Assembly: GCA_039096225.1 (NCBI GenBank)
Contig: JBBPEB010000004.1
Span: 964,001 to 1,028,000, forward strand
Length of the DNA: 64,000 bases
Direction of reading: 5' to 3'
Source: Blastocystis sp. Blastoise
Taxonomy: Eukaryota; Sar; Bigyra; Opalinata; Blastocystidae
A model generated the notes under the pieces. That model did not search any database. It worked only from the letters and a program-made list of their open reading frames with translations, and had not been told where the DNA came from. Both the position numbers and the translations under genes were made by a program. Below are positions 1-14,633 of this stretch, piece by piece (position 1 is the stretch's first letter; the number at the start of each line of letters is the position of its first letter).

Positions 1-1
1 C

Positions 2-812
<811 letters not shown>

Positions 813-1269
813 ATAGACATATTACTATTCTTATTTAATTATTCTATATATTGCTTATGTTCTCATTATTCATTTTTTTACTTTTATTTATTTGAAGAAA
901 TACCAAAAAACTTTAAAAATTTTCTATTCATTGTTATTGTTTTTTTATTGTATTTTTTATTTTACATTATTAATATCTATAAACAAAACAATATACATTA
1001 AATAAATACAAAAAAAAGAGTAAAAGAATAACAGCAAATTCTTGTTATACGAAAAACTTATATATACACTAAATAAAGGAGTATTCATAACAAAATATGC
1101 AATTTAGAAAAAGAAGAAAAATAAACAAAGTATCACTTTCCAAAAAAAAAAGATTTAAATAAATTATTTAATATATATATATAGAAGAATACTTGTATGA
1201 AAAGGTCGTGTGTAGTTCGATATAATTAAGTAGTAGAGAGAATGATATAATATATATTTGAATAGAAGT
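813..1269. other. Intergenic, between convergent gene ends
   Basis: About 460 bases separate the TAA of the Tim17-family gene from the TAA of the DP gene on the other strand. The sequence is AT-rich with A and T runs. I see no coding segment or RNA gene. Confidence 0.6.
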
Positions 1270-3466
1270 TTAAAGAGGTTCAGAGATATTTGATGATGTG
1301 TTAGATCCAGTTTCTTGTTTTAATACAGCGACGGGCTGGGATCCTTCCGGTGTACTAGCAGAAAGAAGACTTCCGTAGGATGGCAACTCTTCTATAGAAA
1401 TAGGGAAGTAGAGTTTAAAATGAATGTAAAGCATATAATAAATACAGTTTATATACTATATATTTATATTCTATATATTTTCTTAAAATGTATTTAAAGA
1501 AAAATAAGTACTGATATAATAATAATATAATAATAATAATAATATATATATATATATATACGCGTGGGAATAGATTCTTGTTTTTCAGTTTTATTTGTGA
1601 GTTGTAAAGGTAGTTGAACGTCTATATCTTTAGTATTAGGAGTAAGAAGAGGTATAAATTGTTGAGATGAATTCAATAAATTAGTATATCCTAGAGGACA
1701 GGATTGTAGAGTATCATTTAAAAGAGGACGAGGGATATATCTATAGAAATATATATTGAAACATGTAGGAAATATATAGAAGATATATATATTAGAGAAA
1801 TATTGACATATTTATATAAAGATAGAAATAGAAAGCATATATATATATGAGATAAAGATATATAGAGAAATAAAGATATATAGAAAAATAAAGTATATAG
1901 AGAAATAAAGATATATAGAGAAGAAGATATATATATAAAGATAAAAGAATTATATATAGATCGAAAAACAAAAGAAATGAATTATATATATATATTGTAA
2001 TTCTTCTGATTCCATTAACTCCTTACGTTCCTCTTCAGTCACGTGATCGTATCCAAGTTCTCGAATCAAATCGTTACTGTCCCTCAATAAAAAAGGACTA
2101 TCCAATGTAAATAACATTTCGTTTTTCTTCTTTGACATTTCAACTTCAACATTTGTCGAGGAAGAAGTTGATAATACTAAAAATGGAAGCGAATACATAT
2201 TCTTTTTGTCTTCTATATATTATTATATTATTATATTATTATATTATTATATTATTATATTATTATATTATTATATTATTATATTATTATATTATTATAT
2301 TATTATATTATTATATTATTATATTATTATATTATTATATTATTATATTATTATATTATTATATTATTATATTATTATATTATTATATTATTATATTATT
2401 ATATTATTATATTATTATATTATTATATTATTATTATATTATTATATTATTATATTATTATTATATTATTATATTATTATATTATTAAAATATTATAATA
2501 TGATTTAAATAAGTTGAAAATACCCACAATGGTGTTGTTTTTATTTTGTTCTATAAGATGAGTCAAGCATATCTTCTATATATATAAAGATAACAATACT
2601 TCAGATAATAATAGAAAGCAGCAAAAACCAAAATAATAATAATACTATTATTATTATATATTATATACGGTTTTTATTAATTGCTGAATTGTTTCTTTTT
2701 TTGTTTCTATATCTTTTTTTAAATTTTGAATACGTTCCTATATATATATATATACAAAATAGTATAATTTAGGATCTTGAAAGAAAACTATATATATATA
2801 TATTACTTTTGCTTCATCCATATCGGCTTCACTCACTTCTCCACCTGCAAACTTTATATATTTACCATCTTTCTTAGCTATGCCGACAGCAAGTAAAACA
2901 TTTAATGCATCATATACTCTTCGTCTTATATTATCATCAACCTATACAATAAAAATAATTTAAAATAATTATCATAATAATCAAACGAAATAATATCAAA
3001 AATAAAACAAGTTAAGAAAAAATACTTTTCCATCGACGCCACCATTCTCTTTAACAAGTCTTTCAGCAATCTAGATATACAAAAATAAAGCATTGATATA
3101 TATTCTGTAAAATAATTTATAGTATATAATATTATAATACTGCTAAATGAGATTCATAAAAAAAAACATACCTCGTTACTTGTAACTGTACCTTCTAATC
3201 TAAGTTTACGGCATACCAAGTCTGTGAACAAACGAAGACCACCTGCAGCACCACGCTGACCCTCCTTTCTCACTCTCTTTGATTTAGGAGCCCTATAAAC
3301 ATAAATTACTTTTTCAAGAAATGCATATCTATTACCCAAAAGAATCGGCCACTGATGTTCCATCATCTTCGGAAGCAGAATCATTATCTATGTGATGAAT
3401 TTAAAAATAGAAATGAACATTTTCATAATAGAAACAGAATCCAGAATATATACTGTAAGGATCCAT
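1270..3466 (-). CDS. TFDP: DP-family transcription factor (E2F dimerisation partner)
   Basis: At least eight exons. The start is ATG at 3466 (MDPYNNDSASEDD). After an acidic N-terminus and a basic KSKRVRK patch comes the DP winged-helix domain: FTDLVCRKL, TSNEV, IAERLV, then DDNIRRRVYDALNVL, the signature helix that binds DNA with E2F. A coiled-coil stretch (ERIQNLKKDIETKKE) follows, then the DP dimerisation/marked-box segment (LPFLVLSTSS, LFTLDSPFLLRD). The last exon encodes a Ser/Pro-rich tail ending at 1270. DP proteins heterodimerise with E2F to control S-phase genes. Junctions are in phase except the one after MESEELQ near 1998: the sequence there has no GT until CTTTTGTTTTT at about 1965, and that donor does not fit the phase of the next exon (about 1743-1561). 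A noncanonical donor, a skipped short exon or a sequencing error is possible. Confidence 0.9.
2213..2487. repeat. 8-bp TATTATAT tandem array in a DP-gene intron
   Basis: The unit TATTATAT is repeated about 26 times with almost no variation, then drifts to 11-bp variants near 2428-2487. Reading frames on both strands are open through it only because the unit carries no stop in some frames. It sits inside the DP intron bounded by the exon encoding KICLTHLIEQNK and the exon encoding EDKKNMYSLPF. Confidence 0.9.
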
Positions 3467-4128
3467 TGTCTAAATATCTATATCTTTATAAAATTCTTCC
3501 AAAAAAAAAACAAAGTGTCAAACCCCAAAAAATTCAAAAAATAAGGAGTGTTTTATAAGTTTGTAATAATTTTTATTGTTTTATCATCTAGCCTATAATA
3601 TTTTTTTCATTTATTGTTTTTAAAATATTTTTTGGCTTTATTTATAACCCATTCTTACATTCATATAGTCAATGCATCATTTATAATAAAACATCAAACA
3701 AAACATTACTCATTTTTGTTTTTGTTTGTCTAGTTTTGATTTATTCTGTTTGCAGTTTTATTGAATCACATTTCTATTAAAAATTAATAAACAATTTTCA
3801 GTTGAAATCACAAGAATTATTCTATTGTTTTTGGCGGCAAAGTAAGTATAACGATAATTTTTATTTTTTGATTATTGGTATTCAATGAGATACGTATTTA
3901 GTCACATGAATTCATAAAACTTTGTTGAATTACACTATTGAGAAACCATTATAATATCTCTTGTTGTTCTAGTTGCGCTATCTTCAGTAAAAATGTGTTT
4001 TATGGATAATACCGTTGTTTTAGCATGAATAATCATTGCCAATTTGTGAATCTAACGAAATAATAGAAACTTCTAATCAGAATGTTCTTAAGGTCAGTTA
4101 ACCCATTTTTCAACAACTTATTTGAGTC
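3467..4128. promoter_or_regulatory. Upstream region shared by the DP gene (-) and U2 snRNA (+)
   Basis: No coding segment is visible. The region must hold the promoter of the DP gene (leftward) and, at its right end, the snRNA promoter. The 60 bases before the U2 start contain TTAAGGTCAGTTAACCC, a plausible proximal element, but with only one snRNA gene in view the motif cannot be confirmed. Confidence 0.35.
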
Positions 4129-4320
4129 GTACCTTCTCAGCCTTATGGCTAAGATCAAGTGTAGTATCTGTTCTTTTCAGTGTGAAAACTGAAAATCAAC
4201 CCATTGGGTTGATAATTTTCACCTCATATTTTGCCTTGGGCGGACTATGATGTAGCTTGCTATATCTTGTCAGCTGGGTGTCTTTGTCATTGCACTTTCG
4301 ACTCATGACGCCCACCGCCT
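4129..4320 (+). ncRNA. U2: U2 spliceosomal snRNA
   Basis: The 5' part matches the universally conserved U2 core: CTTCTCAGCCTTATGGCTAA (stem I), then GATCAAGTGTAGTATCTG, which contains the branch-point recognition sequence GTAGTA, then TTCTTTTCAGT (stem IIa). A perfect IIb hairpin follows (ATCAACCC-ATT-GGGTTGAT), then an Sm-like site (ATATTTTGC) and 3' stems including TGGGTGTC paired with GACGCCCA. The length of about 190 bases is normal for U2. U2 pairs with the intron branch site in the first spliceosome assembly steps, which fits a genome with this many introns. The exact 5' end could be a base or two either way. Confidence 0.95.
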
Positions 4321-4439
4321 TGAACACATTAATTTAATTTTTTTAAGTAGTTTTATTTTTTGTTATTTTTAAAGGTTTTTGTACTCTAAACGAAACTAAT
4401 TATAGTTAATAAGACAAATGACTTGAAATAAAGTACTAA

Positions 4440-6997
4440 TTATATAATAAGAAATTCTTTTAAAATCATCAAAAGGAGAATAACATTTCGAACATCTTTA
4501 CCACAAGCAATAAAACGTTTTAAGAGCTTGTCACTGCAATTCATCCATTTTGAAGATAACGAAGAAAATAATAATAAGGTTATGATGATATATTGTAAGA
4601 AACATAAAAGGAAAACTGCTAAAGGATGACTAATAAAAGTGATAACTGAAGGATAGCAGAATAGAAATTCAAACAGGATTCCACAGAAAAGTTGAATGAA
4701 TAAATCAAAGCTGAAACTCAGAGAAGAATCTAGATGTCTTGAAAATGTGTGTCTGAATTCACTATACTGACCAAAGAGGAAAATAAAAATATTTTCACCC
4801 TATATATAAAAAAATAAATTGATTTTAAATAAAATCAAATAGATAAAATAATAATAATAATGAAAAAAATACTTTAGCTTGTGTCACGCGTTGTGGTAGA
4901 CATAATAATGCGAACATATAGAGTATGATAGAGAAGAAAATATAGGGTTGAGTAGTGAAATGTATCCATCTTTTGCAGATGAATTCGGAGATTGGAGGAA
5001 GGAATTCATATTTTCGTTCAAGGAATAGATATCGTTCTTTTGGATTAAGAATATTTTTAAGATATTCTCCATTGAATTCGATGAAATATCCATAGATATA
5101 GCTACAGATTAATAATAAGAAAAGTATACAATTTGTAATAGAAGAGAAAAGAGGAATAAAAGATCCAAAATTAGTTTTTAATAATATAGATTGAAAAGTA
5201 GTTTTTGGTTTTATATATTTATTCTTATAAGAGATAATACGAGATTGTTCATTAGATTCACCCATACGATCTACTACTTTAATTTTCAATTTATGGGTTT
5301 TATTACTATAAAATAAATATATTATTATTATAAATAAATAAATATATATATATATATACTCTATAGTTAAAGGTGTATAAGAATGTTGATATATATTATT
5401 ATTATTTTTATTTAATGGAGAAATAAAAGTAGCAATTGTATCATCAATATAACTAAATATAGTTATTATTTAATAATTATTGTATAATATAATATAATAA
5501 TAATAAAATATAATATAATAATAATAAAATAGAATAATAAAATAAAATATAATAAAATAGAATAAACATTTCATACACAATAATTTCTTTTAATTCTAAA
5601 TTAGTAAATAAATATATAGTAATATCAATTGATATTCTTCCTTTTGTTTCACTGATATCAGCTTCAAAAACATTTCTTAAATGTTTATGTATATAATTAA
5701 TATTCTTATGACAATCCTATTCAATAAAAGAATTATAATAATTATAATTATATATATACAGGTGGAGAAAGAATAGCAAAAATAGGTCCTTTCATATATA
5801 TAGACATATCAGTAGAAGATAAAATATCATTATATATCGTATATACACGAAACCTATATTTATTATTATTCATAATAATATATAAATAAAAATACATTTT
5901 ATGATATTGAAAATCAACTAATTCTTGCTCTAATAAATTATAAGAATGAATACACTATATATATTATAGTTAAAAATATATAATTCTTATATATATATAT
6001 ATATACAGATAAATTATTTCCTAATAATTGATGAATATGTCCACATAAATATAATTGACAAGGATAATGTAATAGTAATTGAGGTAAAGTATATCCTGAA
6101 GTCGATTTCGTACTTAAATTCATTGTAAACAAAGGATAATGACAAAATAATACATTATATGTATAATAACTAGAAATTATTTTATTTTATATATATTGTT
6201 ATTTTATATATATTGTTATTTTATATATATTTTTTATTTTATATATATTGTTATTTTATATATATTATATATATATACGTTCCATTTTGTAATACTAATT
6301 CTAAATGATCTAAAATATCTTTTGTCAACCAACCACAAAAATATCGTAAAGGAGGACGATTTGCATCTATACCTATAAACCGAATAGACTTCGTTCCAAA
6401 TGAAAAACTCTTCTCATATCTATTTTTATATTATTATTATTTATTTTATTATTTATTAATCAAATAAATTAAATAAATCAAATAAATTAAATAAATTTAA
6501 AAAAAACAATAATATCTATATACACAGAATCAAAACCTTCATAACCAAATACAGAATGACTTTTTGAATAATCTACACCTAAAGGTCTTACATCACGACA
6601 ATCATGATTACCACGAACATCCAACCATTTATCAGAAGTAAAATAACCATATTCCTTCAATGTCTCCGAATATCTATATATATATATTATTCATATCCAC
6701 TTATATTATCATATTATTATTCTATATAACTTTTCAAATATAATATATTCTTCATATTCTTATTATATCTATATACATCTTCCATTCATCGACTACTTGC
6801 TCACCAAGACCACTATCTCCTACAGAATTAGCGATATCACCAGTATTTATGACAATATCAGGGTTAATCGTAGGTACAACAGTACTTAACAAGTAATCGA
6901 ATTGCAAGAAAGAATCACTTTGTGGTTGCTTTCTTAAATGCAAGTCTGTCACTTGCATAAAACAAAAAAACTTCTTTCTTCTCTCTTCAGAATTCAT
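4440..6997 (-). CDS. TMEM62-like membrane metallophosphoesterase
   Basis: Start ATG at 6997 (MNSEERRKKFFCF), stop TAA at 4440-4442, about ten exons. Calcineurin-like phosphoesterase motifs occur in order: QVTDLHL (DxH), NTGDI (GD), DVRGNHDCRD (GNHD), LFCHYPLF and CGHIHQLLGN (GHxH), so the bimetal site looks intact. The C-terminal half has several hydrophobic segments (LFSSITNCILFLLLICSY, IFFSIILYMFALLCLP, IIITLLLFSSL), consistent with the TMEM62 architecture of a lumenal or extracellular phosphoesterase followed by a helical bundle. The substrate of this family is not established. The gene is divergent from the acyltransferase at 7802 and ends 120 bases from the U2 gene. Confidence 0.85.
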
Positions 6998-7801
6998 TGA
7001 ATAAAGAATAAAAAATGTCTTAAAAAATCTTTTATTGTGGTTGTGTTGTATTCATAATGTAAGTGGAAGTTTATTGATATTCTTATTCTTAGAATAATAG
7101 ATTCACTTCTGATGTATGTATATATATTTATATCACATTCTTGAAAAAAAATGATTATCTGCGTATAAAAAATACCGTTACTATTCTTTTAATATTATTA
7201 GAAATGTAAGAATGATTATAAAATTATATTTTTGATATCTAAAAATAAAAAGACACAACATTGTGATAACAAAATTGTTTGACAATAGAGTTGATTTGAA
7301 AAAAATACTTCAGCTATTCTTATAATCATTTATGCACTGACTGTAGTATATATATAAATTATTTTTATGATTCTTGTGAGATATTGATTTCATTCACTTA
7401 AATATAACAGTATTTCAATAAGGTTATTCTATTCAATCACCATTTAAAAACAGATAAGACGTAAAATAAAAGATCTCATACGTCTTTGATCATACATAGA
7501 ACTCATTCAAAGGAACAGTAGATATTGATTGCATCACTCAAACCATTACCATAAAAATTGTTCTTTCGAATTCTATGGACTGACTGTTTATTCTTTTTAA
7601 AGATTATAGAAACCTTCGAGAAAGTATCATTTTCATGAAACACTTCCTGTTTCTATTGGGTATTCAGTGATAATTCCCGTAATTCTATTTGTTATAACTC
7701 TTCTTTATAGAGTTCTATAGAAACTGTTGAAACAAATTAAAAACGAGAAAGCCTTAGCTTAACTTTTATAATATTAATCATAAAAATATTGACTTATAGA
7801 A
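6998..7801. promoter_or_regulatory. Divergent promoter region, 0.8 kb
   Basis: It separates two gene starts on opposite strands. It is AT-rich with no reading frame of note. ACTGACTGT occurs twice (near 7334 and 7577), and GATATTGATT lies near each copy, which may be an old duplication or repeated regulatory sites. Confidence 0.4.
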
Positions 7802-10535
7802 ATGTCAGAAATTATTGAAGACGTTGTTATTGAAGCTGAAAAGATCAACTCTCTATATCCTTTACAAGAAACTGCTTATGTGATCATCTTTATTTGCTAT
7901 TTTGTTCTTTTCATCTGCGTATTCCCCAGAAAAGGACAAACTATTATTGAAAGAATTGTTGAACTTATCTTCACTTTACTTACAAAGTTTTTCTTTAAAG
8001 ATATCACTGTCAATGGAAAAGAAAAGATTCCTAAAAAAGGACCTGTGATTCTTGTTTGTGCTCCTCATGCTAATCAATTTGTTGATGCTATGATTGTTTC
8101 TAGCCAAATGCCTAGAAAAGTTTATTTTATTGGTGCTGCTTCTAGTTTTAAGATTCCAGTTGTTGGTACTTTTATGAAATTAATGAATAGTATTATTCCT
8201 TTAAATCGTCCCGATGATTTCGCAATTAAAATAGGAGAAGTTCATGTTAATGGAAGAGAAGTTGTTGTATGTCTATTATTATTATGCTTTTATTGATATG
8301 TTTTTATTTTTATATCAATATTTTAAACATTATATATATATTATATATATATAGGGAACAAACACTCATTTTACTGAATATAATCCTGAAAAAGCTTATT
8401 TATTAGTATGTATTTAGTATTATTATTTTTTGAAATATACTTTATATTCTTATATATATGTATATATAGTTAGGTAAGCATAAGATTGCTATAGAAAAGG
8501 TTATTGATGACACTCATATACTTATTGCTGAAGATATCCCTAAAACTCCTTCCCCCGCGGGAGAAGACGAACTTCCTAAACCAAAGACACCTGAAGAACT
8601 CAAAGAAGAAGAAGGAATCTATGTTTGTAAGGTATATAGATTTATTTTATACTGTTTTTATTTTTTACTTAATAATATGTAATATATATAATATATAATA
8701 TATATAATATATACTATATACTATATAGTTTGTGCCTCATTTAGATAATCATAAGATGTTTAATGAAACATATGATAAGTTATTAGATAATAATTGTGTA
8801 GCCATCTTCCCTGAGGGCGGATCGCATGATAGACCAGATTTATTACCCTTAAAAGTTGGTGTTTCTCTTCTTTCACTTGGATTCAAAACTTTATATCCTG
8901 ATCAAGAATTAACTGTTATCCCCGTGGGAATGAATTATTATCATCAATATATCTTTAGAAAAGCTACAGTCCTTGTAGATATTGGTGATCCTATTCCTTA
9001 TTCTCAGTATCTTAAGGGATATACAGAAGGAGGAGAAGAAAAGAGAGATGTATATATATAAGTTATTCATAATATATGATAATACTATTCTTAAGATATT
9101 GCTATTATTGCTATTATTATTATTCTATATATATATAGTGTGTTTCTTCTTTCTTAAATGATATTCGTGAAGGCTTAAATAACGTTACAACCACTGCATC
9201 TGATTGGGAGATTAACAAAGAAGTAACGGCTGCTCGTCGTATATATACGAATAATAAGGTTAAATTAACAACTGAAGAAAAAGTTAAGATTCAAAGACAT
9301 TTTATTGATGGGTATATATATATATATATAATTTATTTTGATAAAGATATTATTAATTTTTTTTTTAATTCTATATATCTTACATTTTAAAACAAATATA
9401 TATGATTATTAAATAATAATACTATATATATATATAGTTTAAAGGAATATGGTGAAGAAGAAGATGTTCGTCAGATACGTAATGATATAGAACGTTATAG
9501 AGATTATATGGAACTCACTGGATTCAGTGATAAACAAGTATATATATATATATGTATTATTATAATATATTCTCATATTCTATATAATCTTTATTTTTAT
9601 ACTATATATATATATACTATTATATACCTATAGATTGTTGAACAAGGTGCTAACCCTAAGGCGAAAGTATATATCCCTTCTCTTTTATTCGCTTTATTTA
9701 TGTGCTTCATTACTGGTATTCCTTCATTACCTGGTTTCCTCTTATCTATTCCAATGTATATTATTGTTCCTATATATTCATCAAAGAAACAGAAGAAAGC
9801 TCTTGCTAAGTCTTATGTAAAGATTGAAGCTAAGGATGTTCTTGCTACTAATAAAGTATATATTTATAAATATTAATATAATATATTTATATATCGATAT
9901 ATATATATTTTATTTATCTCTATATTTAAATATATATAGATTATATCGACTGTGGTTATCTTTATTATTCTGTTATTCCTCTATCCTCTCCTCCTCCTTC
10001 TTGTCCTTAGTCATTCTTACTCTATTCGTATGACAGGAATGGAATACTTCTCTATTGTCTGTATGTTACCCTGGATCCTGTACTTAGGAGTATTTATGGG
10101 AGGTATATATATAGTTATATCTTATGTTTTATTATTATAAATTAGTATCTCTTGAATATATTACTAAATATTTTCGAATATTATATTCTATATATAGAGA
10201 GATATTTGTATTATTTCAACATGTGTCGTGTTCTTGTATGGAGAGTTGGAAATTCTTCTAAAGGTCAATTACTTTATGAAAGACGTCAAAAGATACAAAA
10301 TTCTTTATATACTTTAGTTGAGAAATATGGACCTCAGTTATATTCTAATTTCAATGAAAAACGTATTCTTAATAAAGGTATATATTTATTATGTTTTCTC
10401 TATATTATATAATATTTCTTCATGAATCTGATTATATATAATATATATTTAATATATATAGATGGTACTCCTAAGATTGGACGTGTGAAGACTATTTTAA
10501 ATATGGTTGACATTCTTAAAGATCAATATATATAA
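7802..10535 (+). CDS. Glycerol-3-phosphate / dihydroxyacetone-phosphate acyltransferase (Gpt2/Sct1 type)
   Basis: Start ATG at 7802 (MSEIIEDVVIEAEK), TAA at 10533-10535, about ten exons, roughly 640 residues. An N-terminal membrane segment (VIIFICYFVLFICVF) precedes the acyltransferase block: APHANQFVDA (HX4D catalytic motif of this subfamily), FIGAASSFK, PEGGSHDRPDLLPLK (motif III) and VIPVGMNYYHQ (motif IV). The C-terminal half has two hydrophobic segments (FALFMCFITGIPSLPGF and the VVIFIILLFLYPLLLLLVLS stretch) before a charged tail ending DILKDQYI. The family makes lysophosphatidic acid at the ER, the first step of glycerolipid synthesis. The HANQFVD form and the long insert with acidic Pro-rich sequence (TPSPAGEDELPKPKTPE) match the yeast-type enzymes. 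All junctions I followed are GT-AG and in phase. Confidence 0.9.
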
Positions 10536-10964
10536 ATGAATTGAGTATTATTTATAAATATGTTGATTGCTATACATTATTTGTATATCTACATCTTTCT
10601 TTATGATGTATCTATCTAATATAATCTATGTTTTTCTTTATATTATACAGTTTTTATGAATTCATTTTTTTTAATATTTTGGTTTATTCTCAATATATTA
10701 AAAATATAGAATTCTGTTTTTCTTATATAATAATTTGTGTTCTCTATTGTTTTGTTTATATTTATATTATTATTATTTTTTATTCATAAATGGAATTGTG
10801 ATTATTTAATATATATGTATTAACAATATAAAATAAAACAATACAATATATAAAATAAGGATAAAGAATAGAAACTAAAAAGAAATGACAATATCAGAAG
10901 ATAATATACATAGAGTATAAAACATAACTTCTTTCATAATATATATATATATATATATATATAT
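10536..10964. other. Intergenic, between convergent gene ends
   Basis: About 430 bases of T-rich then A-rich sequence between the acyltransferase stop and the SNARE stop. It probably holds the two 3' UTRs. Nothing else is visible. Confidence 0.6.
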
Positions 10965-12288
<1,324 letters not shown>

Positions 12289-12720
12289 TGTACTTTCTTA
12301 AAGTTTTATAAAACGTTCACTGATTGAAAGAAATGGAATAAACAATAACAGAAACAATTTAGATGTATTTCTTGTGATTCCCGTGGAAAAAACCAATATT
12401 ACTGCGAAAAATAACGTATTATCCAAAACTTTGAGTAGATAGGGGAATAAATGTGTTTAGACTTCAGTTGGCTTAAATATTCCTACTTTTCCCATTCTTT
12501 TCCCTCTATATACGTAGTTGAATGTTCTTTATAGATTAATTCAGAAACATTCAGAGACTTCTAGTTTAATCAGTATTCCCCTTTCTCATGATTATTTCTA
12601 TTTCTTCAGCGTTTTTCTTTATTTTTTAATGATTCTAACGAATTCTAAAAATTCTCTTTTTCATTTTTTTCTGTGTTTCATAGTTCTTTGTCATATAGCA
12701 AGTTATTTGATTTTATTGAA
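12289..12720. promoter_or_regulatory. Divergent promoter region, SNARE and ALG5
   Basis: 432 bases between two outward-facing ATG codons. A short frame at 12518-12724 is T-rich and looks non-coding. The patch GATTCCCGTGGAAAAAACC near 12377 is the only stretch with raised GC. Confidence 0.4.
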
Positions 12721-14633
12721 ATGATATCATTAGTTTATTTATGCTTATGCTTCATTCTTCTCTTTTTAATGGTAATTAATATCTTTATTTACCCTGATTC
12801 ACATTTAGATACGTTTTTTCATGTGGCTATTTAGTCCTATCATCTCTTGGATGAAAGGAGATACTAACAAAGTATATGATTCAGAGAAAACATTTTATGA
12901 TCCACAATCTGAGGAATATCATGAGTTTCCATCGTTAAATGATCCAGCAACTATTGATTTATCTATTGTTATTCCTGCTTATAATGAAGAAAATAGAATG
13001 AGAAGTATGCTAGATGCTACAATTCATTTCTTAAAAGAACGAGAGGAACGTGAAAAATCAAATTCTCATGTGTTTACATGGGAGATTATCATAGTTGATG
13101 ATGGTAGTAGAGACAACACGAAAGAAATTGGTTATGAATATTCTAAAGAATATGGTGTAGAACATGTTCGTGTTTTAGTTGAAGATCATAATCGTGGAAA
13201 AGGAGCTGCAGTAAAATGGGTATGTCTATTTATTATTTAAAAACAATATTTTTATGAATATATATATTAAAGAAAAATGTTGTCAAATGTTTTATTATTA
13301 TTTTCATACTGTTCATCTATGTTTTAGTTTATGTTCGTTATTTATATATAATAAGAACTAATGTTATAAATATTATTATTTCTTAGGGAATGCTTCGTTC
13401 CCGTGGGAAATATTGTTTAATGGCGGATGCTGATGGTGCTACTAAGATAGAAGATGAAGAAGCTTTGGAGGCATATATAGTGAGAGAGAAAGGACATATA
13501 GCTGTAGGTAGTCGAAAAGTCAATAATGAAGAAACAGGAACTAAAGTATATATATATTAGTTTTTAAAAATATTCTTATTTTCAAATAATTATGAGATAT
13601 ATATTTGTATTATTTTTTATAGTTTTATTGCTATTGATAGAATTTTTATATTCTTGATAAATTTTTTGATATTATATATTTTATAAATATATCTTTTTAT
13701 TATTAATGAATATATTATTTTATTATTATTAATTGATTATGATATATAATATATAATATATAATATATAATATATAATATATAATATATAATATATAATA
13801 TATAATATATAATATATAATATATAATATATAATATATAATATATAATATATAATATATAATATATAATATATAATATATAATATATAATATATAATATA
13901 TAATATATAATATATAATATATAATATATAATATATAATATATAATATATAATATATAATATATAATATATAATATATAATATAGAGAAGTCCCCTTCGT
14001 TTGTTTTTTATGAATGGTTTCCATTTATGTGTTGAGATTCTCAGTGGAATTCGAAACATTCGAGACACACAAGTATATATATATATAAATATATTCTTTA
14101 TTTTTATATACTTTATCAGCCAGCATTATGTTTCTAAATAGACAATAATGATATGTATATAATCTATATATAAATATATTATATATATAGTGTGGATTCA
14201 AGTTGTTTTCTAGGGAAGCTGCTCGTGTATTATTTAATACACTACATATATACAGATGGGCTTTTGATATTGAATTATTAATTATTGCATCTCAAATGAA
14301 CTATAATGTCAAAGTATATATATATTATTATATTCATTAAATGTTATAATATATATCTTTATATCTTGTTGCATGCTCCTTAAAAATTCAAGTTATTCTT
14401 TCATTTTATACTTTTAAACTAATTATTATAGTACAGTATAGGTAATATCATTTCATATATATATATATATATAGGAAGTTGCTGTACATTGGGAAGAAGT
14501 CCCTGGCTCAAAAGTCAGTATTATTTCAGCTTCTATCACTATGCTACGAGATATGGCAGCTACTAGATTTGCTTATCTTATAGGTTTATGGACGATTGAC
14601 TCTAAGCAAACCTTCAAATCAAAATCTGAATAA
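12721..14633 (+). CDS. ALG5: Dolichyl-phosphate beta-glucosyltransferase
   Basis: I place the start at 12721: a first exon MISLVYLCLCFILLFLM joins in frame to IRFFMWLFSPI and supplies the N-terminal membrane anchor the family needs. Stop TAA at 14631-14633. The GT-A glycosyltransferase domain follows: DLSIVIPAYNEENRM, IIIVDDGSRDNT, NRGKGAAVKWGMLRSRG, MADADGATKIED (the DxD-like site), VGSRKV, RNIRDTQCGFKLFSREAA, RWAFDIELL and VAVHWEEVPGSKV. These are all the landmark blocks of ALG5, which transfers glucose from UDP-glucose to dolichyl phosphate on the cytosolic ER face for N-glycan assembly. Seven or so exons; one intron holds a 7-bp array. Confidence 0.95.
13741..13985. repeat. 7-bp TATATAA tandem array in an ALG5 intron
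   Basis: About 34 near-perfect copies of TATATAA. The intron acceptor (TATAG, then AGAAGTCCCC) follows immediately. Seven-base units are unusual for a microsatellite; here the unit reads as a TATATA core plus one A. Confidence 0.92.

Noticed and set aside
13715-14068. Minus-strand Tyr-Ile-Leu repeat protein
   Set aside because: It is the 7-bp array antisense to the ALG5 gene, whose exons are certain.
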